Shown: piece by piece, positions 1 through 7,446 of the stretch | How positions within the stretch are numbered: the first letter of the stretch is position 1 | Layout: each line of letters begins with the position of its first letter | Assembly (NCBI RefSeq): GCF_041949975.1 | Contig: NZ_JBHFQG010000010.1 | Location: 1-64,000, forward strand | DNA length: 64,000 bases | Origin: Alteribacillus sp041949975 | GTDB taxonomy: Bacteria; Bacillota; Bacilli; Bacillales; Marinococcaceae | Direction: 5' to 3' | The notes under the pieces: generated by a model | The model's input: only the letters and a program-made list of their open reading frames with translations | What the model was told of the DNA's origin: nothing | Databases searched by the model: none | Position numbers and translations under genes: made by a program

Positions 1-246
1 AATGAACAGTCTCCCCACCGAACAGGCAGCCGAGAAAGTCGTGTACCTGCAGGTGAAAGAGTACAATGAACGTTGGTCCGGTCGTAAACTCCGTGGATTC
101 GGTACGGCCGCCCCAGCCTTAAAAAAAATGTTCACGAACCGATACGGGGAAGGTCAGAACGAAGAATAACCTTCCCTCTGTAAGAAAACTCAAGAAGTTA
201 TTCTTAGGATACTCTAAAAACATTACACAAACTTATTGACGGTACC
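1..246 (+). mobile_element. Right end of an IS256-family insertion sequence
   Basis: The window opens inside an insertion sequence. Bases 2-169 encode the last 55 residues of an IS256-family (MULE/DDE) transposase, recognisable by the C-terminal pattern YLQVKEYNERWSGRK followed by MFTNRYG. About 75 bases after the stop codon, at about 221-246, is a terminal-repeat-like segment reading TTACACAAACTTATTGACGG, which in reverse complement resembles IS256-family ends (GTCAA...TTGTGTAA). The left end lies outside the window, so the pairing of the terminal repeats and the target duplication cannot be checked. The element sits directly against a truncated helicase gene. Confidence 0.75.
2..169 (+). 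CDS. IS256-family transposase, C-terminal fragment (5' end outside window)
   Basis: Only the C-terminal 55 residues are visible, ending in GQNEE and TAA at 167-169. The motif set (YLQVKEYNERW, SGRKLRGFG, MFTNRYG) is typical of the end of IS256/Mutator-type transposases, which cut and paste DNA with a DDE catalytic triad. The triad lies upstream of the window. GC content is higher than in the neighbouring gene, as expected for a mobile gene. Whether the complete transposase is intact cannot be judged from here. Confidence 0.8.
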   Translation: MNSLPTEQAAEKVVYLQVKEYNERWSGRKLRGFGTAAPALKKMFTNRYGEGQNEE

Positions 247-1210
247 TAATAAAAAAGACATTTACACTTATTATAAAGAGTTAATGACAGACGAAAATCT
301 TTTATTAAAATATGGAGGCGGAAGCGTCTCAGAAAAAGAAGCAAAGTTATTGGCTTCTTACAACAAGTTTGTGTTAAAAGGTAAAAAAATGGAAGGAGAA
401 GATGCTGCTGCGCTTCTGTACACAAAATATTTGCTTGCTGGAGTGAAAGAAACACAAAAAATTAAAAACGTAGTCATTGATGAAGCTCAAGACTATAGTC
501 TATTTGAATTTTACACTTTAAAAAAAGTTACTAATACCGAGTTATTTACCATTCTAGGTGACTTGTCTCAAGGCATTCATAGCTATAGAAGTATTATGAA
601 TTGGGATGAAGTTATCGAAAATGTGTTTAATAAAGCAACCTATACTACGTTGGAACAAAGTTATCGTACGACACAGGAAATTATGGAATGGGCAAATACG
701 GTTATTCAATACAGCCAATCGGAAGGATTACCCCTTGCCAAACCAGTAGTCCGACACGGAGATGAACCGAGTTTTTATTTATTTGATACCTCGAAAGACG
801 CAGCATTGCAGATTCAAGAAAGGGTTTCGCAATTTAAACAAAAAGGTCATCAATCGATTGCGATAATAGGGAAGACTCACAAAGAGTGTTCTATAATCCA
901 TAAAGCTTTAAAAAAATATACAGGCTTTTCATCCAAGGTATTAGAAGAGAACGAACATTTAGAAGAAGGGATCATTCATGTGGTGCCTTCTTATCTATCC
1001 AAAGGCCTTGAATTTGATGCAGTCGTACTGATCACCGATAAAGAGAATTATAACTTGAATAATGAATTAGATATCAAATTGTTGTATGTAGTAATGACAC
1101 GAGCTCTCCATGACTTGGACATTTTTTTACATCGGACCCATCAAACCGGATTGCTTAAAGAATTACTGGAGAAAAAAAGCGAAAAGATGGGTAGCATAGA
1201 ACAAATGTAA
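247..1210 (+). pseudogene. helD: HelD-type UvrD-like helicase, 5' truncated by the IS element
   Basis: An open frame of about 320 residues covers the C-terminal part of a superfamily I helicase of the HelD (YvgS) type, the RNA-polymerase-recycling motor. Visible motifs are Walker B-like VVIDEAQDYS, GDLSQGIHSYRS, LEQSYRTT, and the C-terminal SYLSKGLEFDAV and LLYVVMTRAL (motifs IV-VI). Family members are about 770 residues, so more than half including Walker A is missing. The frame can be opened by a TTG at 236, but that codon lies inside the IS terminal repeat. I therefore read this as a gene cut by IS256 insertion, with its 5' half outside the window or lost. A product would lack the ATP-binding loop. 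Confidence 0.8.
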
Positions 1211-1405
1211 AACGGAACTATCGTTCACCTTTATAATGGACGATTGTTTTTGAGATTGAAGAAAATTCGCTATGGACAAGAGGCGTTATTTCGGTGATTT
1301 CCTTGTTAAATGGGGTTCCTGCGGACATTGAATCCAAATTGAGCAAAATACACATTTTAGCATGCAATAGAGGAACGAATGTCCGTGAGCACTAAGCAAA
1401 TAAAA

Positions 1406-1432
1406 GGGACCGCCTTTTGTTTGGCAGGTCCC
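1406..1432 (-). terminator. Intrinsic terminator of azoR
   Basis: Stem GGGACC-GCC pairs with GGC-A-GGTCCC around an 8-base loop. On the minus strand the stem is followed by TTTTATTT, so it ends transcription of the azoreductase gene that stops at 1447. Confidence 0.8.
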
Positions 1433-1446
1433 TATTTGTGTATATA

Positions 1447-2073
1447 TTAAAAACTTGCAGCAACAGACTTCGTTTTGTCTAGTCCTTCTTCAATAATCTG
1501 CTCAGCTTTATCTGGGTACTGGTTATGACCTTCTATAACTACCGTTGTAATATCTTCCACACCCCAAAAAGTAAGCATATTCCTTACATAATTAACTGCC
1601 ATTTCAGCAGATTGTGCAGGCCCTTCAGAATATACCCCGCCTCTGGCATTTAGAAGAGCAACCTTTTTATCCATTAGTAATCCAATTGGTCCGTCTTCTG
1701 TATAACGGAATGTCTTGCCTGTTTGTGCCAGGTAATCTAAATACGTATGCAGCGCAGCCGGAATAGTAAAATTCCATAGCGGGAATGCGAAAACGATCTT
1801 TTCCGCTTCAAGAAATTGATTCAAATATTTATTAACCAGGCTGGTTGCTTCCTCTTCAGCAGGAGTTAATTCCATACCTTTTGAAAGCTTGAACATCCCG
1901 TTAATCTTGTCAGTATCATAATATGGTAAATTTTCTTCAAATAAATCCAGCTCTGTTACATCATCTTCCGGATTGGATTTTTTATAATTATCGAGAAATG
2001 TTTCGTAAAGCTTTACACTTACCGATTGATCAACTGGTCTGGAATTTGCCTTTATAAATAATACCTTTGCCAT
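1447..2073 (-). CDS. azoR: FMN-dependent NADH-azoreductase
   Basis: This is a 208-residue flavodoxin-fold quinone/azo reductase. It uses NADH and FMN for two-electron reduction of quinones and azo compounds in the cytosol, which limits redox cycling and thiol depletion. Family landmarks are the N-terminal VLFIKANSRP with SVSVKL (FMN phosphate loop), FAFPLWNFTIPA (FMN ring contact) and NARGGVYSEGP. I start it at the ATG at 2073 because GGAGGT sits 8 bases upstream; an upstream in-frame ATG (2091) has no such site. It lies 82 bases downstream of a marR gene on the same strand, an arrangement like MarR-type quinone-sensing regulators with their azoreductase targets, so it is probably quinone- or electrophile-induced. 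Confidence 0.9.
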   Translation of the reverse strand: MAKVLFIKANSRPVDQSVSVKLYETFLDNYKKSNPEDDVTELDLFEENLPYYDTDKINGMFKLSKGMELTPAEEEATSLVNKYLNQFLEAEKIVFAFPLWNFTIPAALHTYLDYLAQTGKTFRYTEDGPIGLLMDKKVALLNARGGVYSEGPAQSAEMAVNYVRNMLTFWGVEDITTVVIEGHNQYPDKAEQIIEEGLDKTKSVAASF

Positions 2074-2155
2074 AATAAAAACCTCCATCATTCATTTCTG
2101 TTTGCGAAATGTTGTCATAGCAACTATTTTAGCAAAAATTTTTAAGTAATTAACT

Positions 2156-2593
2156 TTATACCAAAAATTTTTGAACGTTGTTATTGATTTTTGATAACAG
2201 ACGTTCTAATTCTACAAGCTCTTCCTCAGAAAATCCCTTACACACTGTTTCATTAAATTCCTCTGCAATGGGTACCACCTTATCTCCAAGGCTTTTTCCT
2301 TCAGGAGTGAGATACAGCTTTAGCAAGCGGCGGTCCTCCGTACTGGGAACTCTTCTAATAAAACCTTTTTTTTCTAAATTAGAAGACATACGCGCAATAT
2401 TTGTTTTATCTTTATTAAGCTTTTGTGCTATTTGGCTTTGTGACCTCCCATCTTCTTCCCACAATAACATCATAATTAAGTTTTGTTCTGGAGCAAGGTT
2501 ATAGTCTGCTAACATAGATTTAATATAATTGGTAAGGGACAAATCGATGTTATGAATTTTAATACTGATATAATCTTGAATGGATAATTTCAA
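2156..2593 (-). CDS. MarR-family transcriptional regulator
   Basis: A 145-residue MarR protein. The winged helix-turn-helix is visible as RSQSQIAQKLNKDKTNIARMS followed by the wing EKKGFIRRVPSTEDRR (the conserved DxR motif is present) and LTPEGKSL. I start it at the TTG at 2593, which has GGAGGA six bases upstream and gives the usual family length; the longer frame adds an unlikely N-terminus. Such dimers bind palindromes and are released by phenolic or quinone ligands. Its adjacency to azoR suggests it represses the marR-azoR unit. A 16-bp perfect inverted repeat upstream (2708-2723) is the best operator candidate. The family assignment is firm; the ligand is inferred. Confidence 0.88.
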   Translation of the reverse strand: MKLSIQDYISIKIHNIDLSLTNYIKSMLADYNLAPEQNLIMMLLWEEDGRSQSQIAQKLNKDKTNIARMSSNLEKKGFIRRVPSTEDRRLLKLYLTPEGKSLGDKVVPIAEEFNETVCKGFSEEELVELERLLSKINNNVQKFLV

Positions 2594-2707
2594 AGCCCAT
2601 CCTCCAATAATTAATTCTGAGCTTGCTAACAAGTTCAAAGTATAAAAAAGGTTCAATGGAATGTCAACGAATATGTTTAATTCCAATTTGTTGCAATTAC
2701 CCTTTTA

Positions 2708-2723
2708 GTAGGTTCCAACCTAC
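2708..2723. promoter_or_regulatory. Inverted repeat GTAGGTT-cc-AACCTAC, candidate MarR operator
   Basis: A perfect 7-bp inverted repeat with a 2-base spacer lies 115 bases upstream of the marR start. Its size fits a MarR dimer site. It lies just 22 bases from a second palindrome (2746-2761), so the region may be doubly controlled. Confidence 0.55.
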
Positions 2724-2745
2724 AAATGTCATTATTCTAAATATC

Positions 2746-2761
2746 AATCAAACGTTTGATT
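2746..2761. promoter_or_regulatory. Palindrome AATCAAACGTTTGATT (copy 1 of 3), TetR-operator-like
   Basis: A perfect 16-bp palindrome. The same 16 bases occur at 15542-15557 (inside a longer palindrome) and at 42385-42400. Size and symmetry fit a TetR/AcrR-family operator; no TetR gene is visible in the window. Confidence 0.5.
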
Positions 2762-2997
2762 AACAAGATGAGAATACATAAAGGTCCCATATATAACCAT
2801 GAAACCAACAAAAGACACATTCGGAGGGATTTATATGAAAGTATGTCGGTCTGGTGGGAAAGAGGTAATATTATATATTGACAGCAAAAAATGACTTAGG
2901 GTCTGTCCTCTTTATTTGACTTGATAATAGATTGGTTTAAACAGTTATATTTTTGGAGGAAATGCTCTGATAAAGGAGTAATTGGGAGTTGTTAGGG
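2762..2997. other. Gene-poor stretch with a 19-codon orphan ORF
   Basis: No convincing complete gene is seen. GGAGGG precedes an ATG at 2835 that opens a 19-codon frame (MKVCRSGGKEV...) ending at 2894. A good ribosome site on so short a frame suggests either a leader peptide or the surviving head of a lost gene whose promoter would be near the palindrome at 2746. Confidence 0.3.
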
Positions 2998-3546
2998 TTG
3001 AAACATCAAGAGCAGGACATTATTAATTATTTTCGCAAAATGGACCGGAGCTACTAGATGGATCGAGACAAAGAAATAGCTCACATGGACCAGGCAGTGG
3101 CTATTGGGCATGGCCAAACGATTTCCCAGCCATCTCTTGTATTAAAAATGACGTTATCTTTAGAACTCAAGCCGGACTCTAAAGTATTAGAAATTGCTAC
3201 AGGCTCTGGGTTTCAAACAGATTTGCTAGCTTCCTTTTCTAAATCTGTTTATACCGTTGAGCGTATTGAGCCTTTACATTACAGAGCAAAAGAGAAATTA
3301 GAAACTGCTGGTTTTACCAACATTTCTTTTAAATTAGGAAGATGTAAGCCAGGGGTGAAAGAGAATGCGCCCTATGATCGGATTATGGTCACCGCAGCAG
3401 CTGAAGAAGTTCCATTTGAATTAGTCAATCAATTGGAAAAAGGCGGGAAAATGATAATCCCGGTTGGAAGTCAATTAAACCAGGAACTTCGGCTAATAAA
3501 AAATATAAAGAGGGAGAACTTCATTCCACTTTTCTCGAAAATGTAG
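2998..3546 (+). pseudogene. pcm: Protein-L-isoaspartate O-methyltransferase with in-frame UAG
   Basis: The product would be an SAM-dependent methyltransferase that repairs isoaspartyl residues in aged proteins. The family signature GHGQTISQP is present, followed by the SAM-binding loop VLEIATGSGFQT and the acidic VERIEPL. Reading from the TTG at 2998 (GGGAG upstream) gives LKHQEQDIINYF...MDRSY, then TAG at 3055-3057, then directly ATG and the rest. The match to the family continues across the stop, so the stop lies inside the original gene. Translation could restart at the ATG at 3058, giving 162 residues and losing only about 20, so partial function is possible. The C-terminus is slightly shorter than usual. 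Confidence 0.75.
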
Positions 3547-3559
3547 TATTTGTAAGCTT

Positions 3560-3622
3560 AAAGGGGGGGTAATGATTAGATGAAAAGTACAAATAAAATT
3601 AAATTAAAATCCCCCCCCCTTT
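3560..3622. other. G7/C9 homopolymer inverted repeat
   Basis: AAGGGGGGG at 3561-3569 can pair with CCCCCCCCCTTT at 3611-3622 across a loop of about 40 AT-rich bases. It follows pcm and could terminate it, but lacks a clear T-run. The rest of 3547-3778 holds no gene; TATAAT at 3729-3734 is a possible -10 box. Confidence 0.4.
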
Positions 3623-3778
3623 ACAAAATACCTCATAGTGTATACAATGCAAATAGAATTAAAAACAAAAAGGAAATAAAAAGGGTGTTAGTATGAACAG
3701 GGTAGACAAAATATAAATAATGTTTTAGTATAATATACGGTGGCAGTTGAATCACTTTATTATTTTTTATCATTTTAA

Positions 3779-3794
3779 ATACCCTATATGGTAT
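3779..3794. promoter_or_regulatory. CsoR/CstR-type operator, copy 1 (ATACCCTATATGGTAT)
   Basis: A pseudo-palindrome 28 bases before tusA. The same sequence with one change recurs at 4079-4094 and weaker versions at 4606-4621 and 8552-8567. Position and form fit an operator of the persulfide sensor CstR, a known regulator of genes of this kind; the regulator gene is not in the window. Confidence 0.6.
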
Positions 3795-3821
3795 ATGTTT
3801 TAAAGAAAGGAGATTTAAAAT

Positions 3822-4049
3822 ATGAATGTAGATAAAATATTAGATGCAAAAGGGCTGGCATGTCCAATGCCAATTGTGAAAACCAAAAAGGCAATGGATG
3901 AATTAATATCTGGGGAAGTATTAGAAATTCAGGCTACAGATAAAGGGGCAAAATTAGATTTAACAGCCTGGGCAAGATCCGGAGGACATGAGCTGCTTGA
4001 CGAAGCAGAAGAAAATGGCGTTTTTACGTTTTATATAAAAAAAGGGTAA
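3822..4049 (+). CDS. tusA: TusA-family sulfurtransferase (first copy)
   Basis: A 75-residue sulfur-carrier protein. The family signature LDAKGLACPMPIVKTKKAM is present; Cys14 of the CPMP motif would carry sulfane sulfur as a persulfide. AAAGGAG lies 8 bases upstream of the ATG. It opens a cluster of sulfur-relay genes and has an operator-like repeat in front, so it is probably induced by reactive sulfur species. It is nearly identical in its first half to the third TusA copy at 7165, which suggests duplication within the cluster. Confidence 0.92.
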   Translation: MNVDKILDAKGLACPMPIVKTKKAMDELISGEVLEIQATDKGAKLDLTAWARSGGHELLDEAEENGVFTFYIKKG

Positions 4050-4078
4050 GGGTAAGATATATTTTTTTAAATTTTTAT

Positions 4079-4094
4079 ATACCCTATACGGTAT
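4079..4094. promoter_or_regulatory. CsoR/CstR-type operator, copy 2 (ATACCCTATACGGTAT)
   Basis: Differs from the copy at 3779 by one base and lies 18 bases before the dsrE-like start. It overlaps the space where an internal promoter for dsrE would be. Confidence 0.6.
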
Positions 4095-4111
4095 TTTGGA
4101 GAGGAGAAACA

Positions 4112-4591
4112 ATGATGGCTAAAAAGAGAACAACCATTATTCTATTTAGCGGTGATTATGATAAAGCCATGGCAGCTTATATTATTGCAAACGGTGCTGC
4201 TGCTTACGACCATGAAGTAACTATTTTTCACACGTTTTGGGGTTTAAACACGTTAAGAAAAGAGGAACACACTCCTTCAAAAAAAGGATTTCTAGAGAAA
4301 ATGTTTGGCAAGATGATGCCGCGAGGAGCTAATAAATTAGGACTTTCTAAAATGAACATGATGGGCATGGGTCCTAAAATGATCAAGCATGTCATTAACA
4401 AGCATAAAGCAATGGAGCTTCCTCAATTAGTGGAAATGGCTCAAGAACAAGGTGTGAAACTAGTGGCTTGCACGATGACCATGGATTTGCTTGGTTTGCA
4501 GAAAGAAGAACTTCTGGACGGCTTAGATTATGCAGGGGTAGCCGCTTATTTAGCAGATGCAGAAGATGCTAATACAAACTTATTTATTTAA
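4112..4591 (+). CDS. DsrE/DsrF-like (DsrE2/3-type) sulfur relay protein
   Basis: A 159-residue protein with the DsrE fold: a strand-loop TTIILFSGDYDKAMAAYIIANGA at the N-terminus, a Met/Lys-rich middle (about residues 60-95) characteristic of the DsrE2 type, and the conserved Cys in VKLVACTMTMDLLGL. The Cys can take and pass persulfide sulfur, typically with TusA and rhodanese partners. Two adjacent ATGs (4112, 4115) follow GAGGAG; either could be used. Its own operator-like repeat at 4079 suggests it can be transcribed separately from tusA. Confidence 0.88.
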   Translation: MMAKKRTTIILFSGDYDKAMAAYIIANGAAAYDHEVTIFHTFWGLNTLRKEEHTPSKKGFLEKMFGKMMPRGANKLGLSKMNMMGMGPKMIKHVINKHKAMELPQLVEMAQEQGVKLVACTMTMDLLGLQKEELLDGLDYAGVAAYLADAEDANTNLFI

Positions 4592-4605
4592 TTTCTCTCA
4601 TTAAT

Positions 4606-4621
4606 ATACCCGTACTTGTAT
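4606..4621. promoter_or_regulatory. Degenerate CsoR/CstR-type operator, copy 3
   Basis: ATACCCGTACTTGTAT keeps the outer ATACCC and GTAT of copies 1 and 2 but not the centre. It is placed between dsrE and the rhodanese gene. Confidence 0.35.
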
Positions 4622-4683
4622 GAGTTATAATTTATATTCATTTGGAAAAGTTATTAGTGAGATTTGAAAGGAGCGGAAGCCGA

Positions 4684-4986
4684 GTGGTTAAAGAAATTAA
4701 TCCGGAAGAAGTATCTCAGCTGCTTAGAGAGAAGAAAGATGTAAATATTATTGATGTTCGAGAAGATGATGAAGTGGCTCAAGGCAAAATCCCTGAAGCC
4801 AAGCATATCCCTTTAGGCGAGCTGGAAGATCGTTTGAACGAAATTGAAAAAAATAAAGAACATATTGTGGTTTGCCGATCTGGTGCTAGAAGCGGCAAAG
4901 CCAGTGAATTCTTAAAGAGTAAAGGTTACAACGTAATGAATATGACTGGCGGTATGCTTGACTGGAAAGACAAAGTTGAAAAGTAA
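4684..4986 (+). CDS. Single-domain rhodanese
   Basis: A 100-residue sulfurtransferase. Rhodanese landmarks are IIDVREDDEVAQGKIPEAKHIPLGEL, the active-site loop VVCRSGARSGKAS with the catalytic Cys, and GGMLDWKD at the end. It moves sulfane sulfur between thiols. I start it at the GTG at 4684, where AAAGGAG lies 10 bases upstream and the length matches YqhL-type proteins; a TTG at 4642 gives 14 extra residues but has no ribosome site. It lies 15 bases before the next gene, so the two are co-transcribed. Confidence 0.88.
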   Translation: MVKEINPEEVSQLLREKKDVNIIDVREDDEVAQGKIPEAKHIPLGELEDRLNEIEKNKEHIVVCRSGARSGKASEFLKSKGYNVMNMTGGMLDWKDKVEK

Positions 4987-5001
4987 AGGGGGAGCAATAA
5001 A

Positions 5002-5580
5002 ATGGGAATGGAAGCAAATGAAGTGTTGGATGCCAAAGGACTTGCGTGTCCTATGCCGATTGTAAAAACAAAAAAAGCAATGACCGACCTTGGATCCGGT
5101 CAAGTCATGGAAGTACAGGCAACAGATAAAGGTTCAACTGCAGATATAAAAGCCTGGGCCGAGAGCACTGGTCATCAATATTTGGGGACAGTCGAAGATG
5201 GAGAGGTGCTAAAGCATTATTTAAGAAAAGCTAGTGAAGGAGAAGAAAAAGAAGAGGTTATCCACGAAGATGTGATGGATCTCGATGAATTAAGAAACAA
5301 GTTAGAGGGAGAAGAAAAGCTCTCCATTATAGATGTCCGGGAACCAGCTGAATATGCATTCGGACACATCCCTGGTTCTAAAAATATCCCTCTTGGAGAA
5401 CTCGAAGAACGATTTAGAGAATTAAATAGCGACGAGGAGCACCTAATTATCTGCCGTACAGGAAATAGAAGCGACCTTGCCGCTAGAAAGCTTACAGAAA
5501 AAGGGTTTTCTACAGTGAAAAATGTAGTGCCGGGCATGACTAAATGGGAAGGTCCTACGGAGAAAAACGACTCAAAATAA
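5002..5580 (+). CDS. TusA-rhodanese fusion sulfurtransferase
   Basis: A 192-residue two-domain protein. Residues 1-75 are TusA (GLACPMPIVKTKKAM, Cys16); a Glu/Lys-rich linker follows at about 78-90; residues 93-190 are a rhodanese (SIIDVREPAEYAFGHIP, active-site loop IICRTGNRSDLA with Cys151, PGMTKWEG). Joining donor and acceptor in one chain allows direct sulfur transfer. GGGGGAG lies upstream of the ATG. Both domains keep their Cys, so both are probably active. Confidence 0.92.
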   Translation: MGMEANEVLDAKGLACPMPIVKTKKAMTDLGSGQVMEVQATDKGSTADIKAWAESTGHQYLGTVEDGEVLKHYLRKASEGEEKEEVIHEDVMDLDELRNKLEGEEKLSIIDVREPAEYAFGHIPGSKNIPLGELEERFRELNSDEEHLIICRTGNRSDLAARKLTEKGFSTVKNVVPGMTKWEGPTEKNDSK

Positions 5581-5599
5581 TAAAAGGTGGAATGATAAA

Positions 5600-5998
5600 A
5601 TGGCGGATACAAAAGTAGCAATAATTGCGGCAAATGGATCTATGTTTGACGCCTATAAAGTATTTAACGTAGCGACAGCTGCAGCAGCTTCTGATGCGGA
5701 AGTTGGCATATTTTTCACATTTGAAGGGTTGAATTTAATTCACAAAGAGGCTCATAAAAACCTTCCCCTTCCAGAAGGAAAAGAACATTTTCATGAAGGA
5801 TTTCAAAAGGCTAATGTTCCTTCCATTGAGGAACTTGTAAGTATGGCAAAAGAACTCAACATTAAGCTTATTGCTTGTCAAATGACAATGGATGTGATGA
5901 ACCTCGAAAAAGATGATTTTGTTGAAGGTATTGAAGTTGGTGGAGCGGCCACGTTTATTGAATATGCCAAAGACGCCAATATGTCACTAACGTTTTAG
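5600..5998 (+). CDS. DsrE-family protein (second copy)
   Basis: A 132-residue DsrE-fold protein (VAIIAANGSMFDAYKVFNVATAA, then IKLIACQMTMDVMNLEKDD with the conserved Cys). It lacks the Met-rich insert of the copy at 4112 and so is not a recent duplicate. AAAGGTGG lies before the ATG and it is spaced 19 bases from the fusion gene. Probable role: sulfur acceptor or donor with the TusA and rhodanese modules next to it. Confidence 0.88.
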   Translation: MADTKVAIIAANGSMFDAYKVFNVATAAAASDAEVGIFFTFEGLNLIHKEAHKNLPLPEGKEHFHEGFQKANVPSIEELVSMAKELNIKLIACQMTMDVMNLEKDDFVEGIEVGGAATFIEYAKDANMSLTF

Positions 5999-6014
5999 TA
6001 AGGAGGTTAAACAA

Positions 6015-7148
6015 ATGGCTGTAAAAACAATCACAAATAAAGAACTTGCCAAAAAGGTCATTAATAATGAAGAAACGTTGATTTTAGATGTACGTAATAC
6101 GGATGAATTTGATGAGTGGAAAATAGAAGGAAAGAACATCGAAGTTATCAATGAGCCGTATTTTAATCTGCTGGATGACATAGAACCTGTTGTTGATAAA
6201 CTGCCAAAAGACAAAGAAGTAATTGTTGTTTGTGCAAAAGGCGGTTCGTCCGAAATGGTGGCCGAACAGCTCGAAGAAGCGGGTTATGAAAATGTTGCCT
6301 CTCTTGAAGAAGGAATGAAAGGATGGAGTGAACATTTAGAGCCCGTAAAAATTGGGGATTTGGACGACGGTGGTGCGCTTTATCAATTTGTACGTCTTGG
6401 TAAAGGATGCTTGTCCTATATGATTGAATCCAATGGAGAAGCAGCTATTGTGGATACGAATCGAATGATAGAAGTGTATGAAAATACTGCAGAGAAACAT
6501 GGAGTTCAAATCAAGCACCTGATTGATACTCACTTGCACGCCGACCATATTTCTGGTGGAAGAGAGTTAGCTGAGAAAACAGGTGGAACGTATCACCTTC
6601 CTCCTAAAGATGCAGAACAAGTAACTTTTAACTACACGCCTCTAGAAGAAGGAAATGACATTAAAGTTGGAACAACCAATATTAAAGTTCAGCCTATATA
6701 TTCTCCTGGCCATACTCTTGGCAGTACCTCTTTAATTGTAGATGATAAATATTTATTGACAGGAGACATTTTGTTCGTTGAATCGATTGGACGTCCGGAT
6801 CTTTCCGGCAAAGCAGAAGATTGGGTAGGAGATCTTCGTAAGACTCTATACAGCCGTTATAAAGAGTTATCAGAAGACTTAATTGTTCTTCCTGCTCACT
6901 ATTCCTTTTTAAGTGAATTAGGGGAAAACGGCCAAGTAACAGCAAAATTAGGTGATCTTTATCAATCCAACTCTGGTTTACAAGTGGACGATGAAAACGA
7001 ATTCCGAAAAATGGTAACGGAAAATCTGCCGCCACAGCCGAACTCTTATGAAGACATTCGTAAAACGAACATGGGTAAAATCAGTCCGGAAAATGAAGAC
7101 CAACGTGAAATGGAAATTGGGCCAAACCGTTGTGCCGTTCACGAATAA
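6015..7148 (+). CDS. Rhodanese-metallo-beta-lactamase fusion, persulfide dioxygenase type
   Basis: A 377-residue two-domain enzyme. Residues 1-108 form a rhodanese (LILDVRNTDEFDEW, active-site loop VVCAKGGSS, Cys73). Residues 115-340 form a metallo-beta-lactamase domain with the iron-binding HLHADH at 173-178, SPGHTLGST, GDILFVESIGRPDL and LPAHYS, as in ETHE1/CstB persulfide dioxygenases, which oxidise glutathione- or bacillithiol-type persulfides to sulfite. CstB of staphylococci has the domains in the opposite order, so this is a functional rather than a domain-order match. AAGGAGG lies upstream. A TauE exporter downstream would remove the sulfite. Confidence 0.9.
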   Translation: MAVKTITNKELAKKVINNEETLILDVRNTDEFDEWKIEGKNIEVINEPYFNLLDDIEPVVDKLPKDKEVIVVCAKGGSSEMVAEQLEEAGYENVASLEEGMKGWSEHLEPVKIGDLDDGGALYQFVRLGKGCLSYMIESNGEAAIVDTNRMIEVYENTAEKHGVQIKHLIDTHLHADHISGGRELAEKTGGTYHLPPKDAEQVTFNYTPLEEGNDIKVGTTNIKVQPIYSPGHTLGSTSLIVDDKYLLTGDILFVESIGRPDLSGKAEDWVGDLRKTLYSRYKELSEDLIVLPAHYSFLSELGENGQVTAKLGDLYQSNSGLQVDDENEFRKMVTENLPPQPNSYEDIRKTNMGKISPENEDQREMEIGPNRCAVHE

Positions 7149-7164
7149 GAAAGGAGTATACAAA

Positions 7165-7431
7165 ATGAAAGCTGATCAAAAATTAGATGCTACAGGACTA
7201 GCATGCCCCATGCCAATTGTGAAAACTAAAAAGGCAATGGATGAATTAACTACCGGGGAAGTATTAGAAATTCACGCTACCGATAAAGGTGCTAAAAGTG
7301 ATTTGTCCGCCTGGGTCAAATCTGGCGGCCATGAATTATTGAAAGACACCGAAGAAGATGGCGTGTTGAAATTTTGGATCAAAAAGGGTAAAAAAAGGGT
7401 ACTTTTTAGTACCCTTCATTTTTTAAATTAG
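7165..7431 (+). CDS. tusA: TusA-family sulfurtransferase (third module)
   Basis: An 88-residue TusA (LDATGLACPMPIVKTKKAM). The ATG at 7165 has AAAGGAG upstream; the frame is open further 5' but that part overlaps the previous gene. The normal end would be WIKKG, as in the copy at 3822. Here the frame continues for 13 more residues straight through a terminator-like hairpin (7394-7424) to a TAG at 7429. The tail is probably a by-product of stop-codon loss. Confidence 0.9.
   Translation: MKADQKLDATGLACPMPIVKTKKAMDELTTGEVLEIHATDKGAKSDLSAWVKSGGHELLKDTEEDGVLKFWIKKGKKRVLFSTLHFLN
7394..7424 (+). terminator. Terminator overlapping the end of tusA
   Basis: GGGTACT at 7397-7403 pairs with AGTACCC at 7408-7414 around TTTT, flanked by A's and followed by CATTTTTT. 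It lies inside the last codons of tusA and 23 bases before tauE, so it may attenuate tauE expression. Confidence 0.7.
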
Positions 7432-7446
7432 GAAGAAGTGAGAAAC

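Noticed and set aside
2178..2504. 108-codon plus-strand frame within marR
   Set aside because: Ser-rich shadow opposite a clear winged-helix gene.
2998..3060. Programmed UAG read-through or pyrrolysine insertion in pcm
   Set aside because: No evidence of such decoding in Bacillaceae and no downstream insertion structure seen; a plain nonsense mutation with possible restart is simpler.
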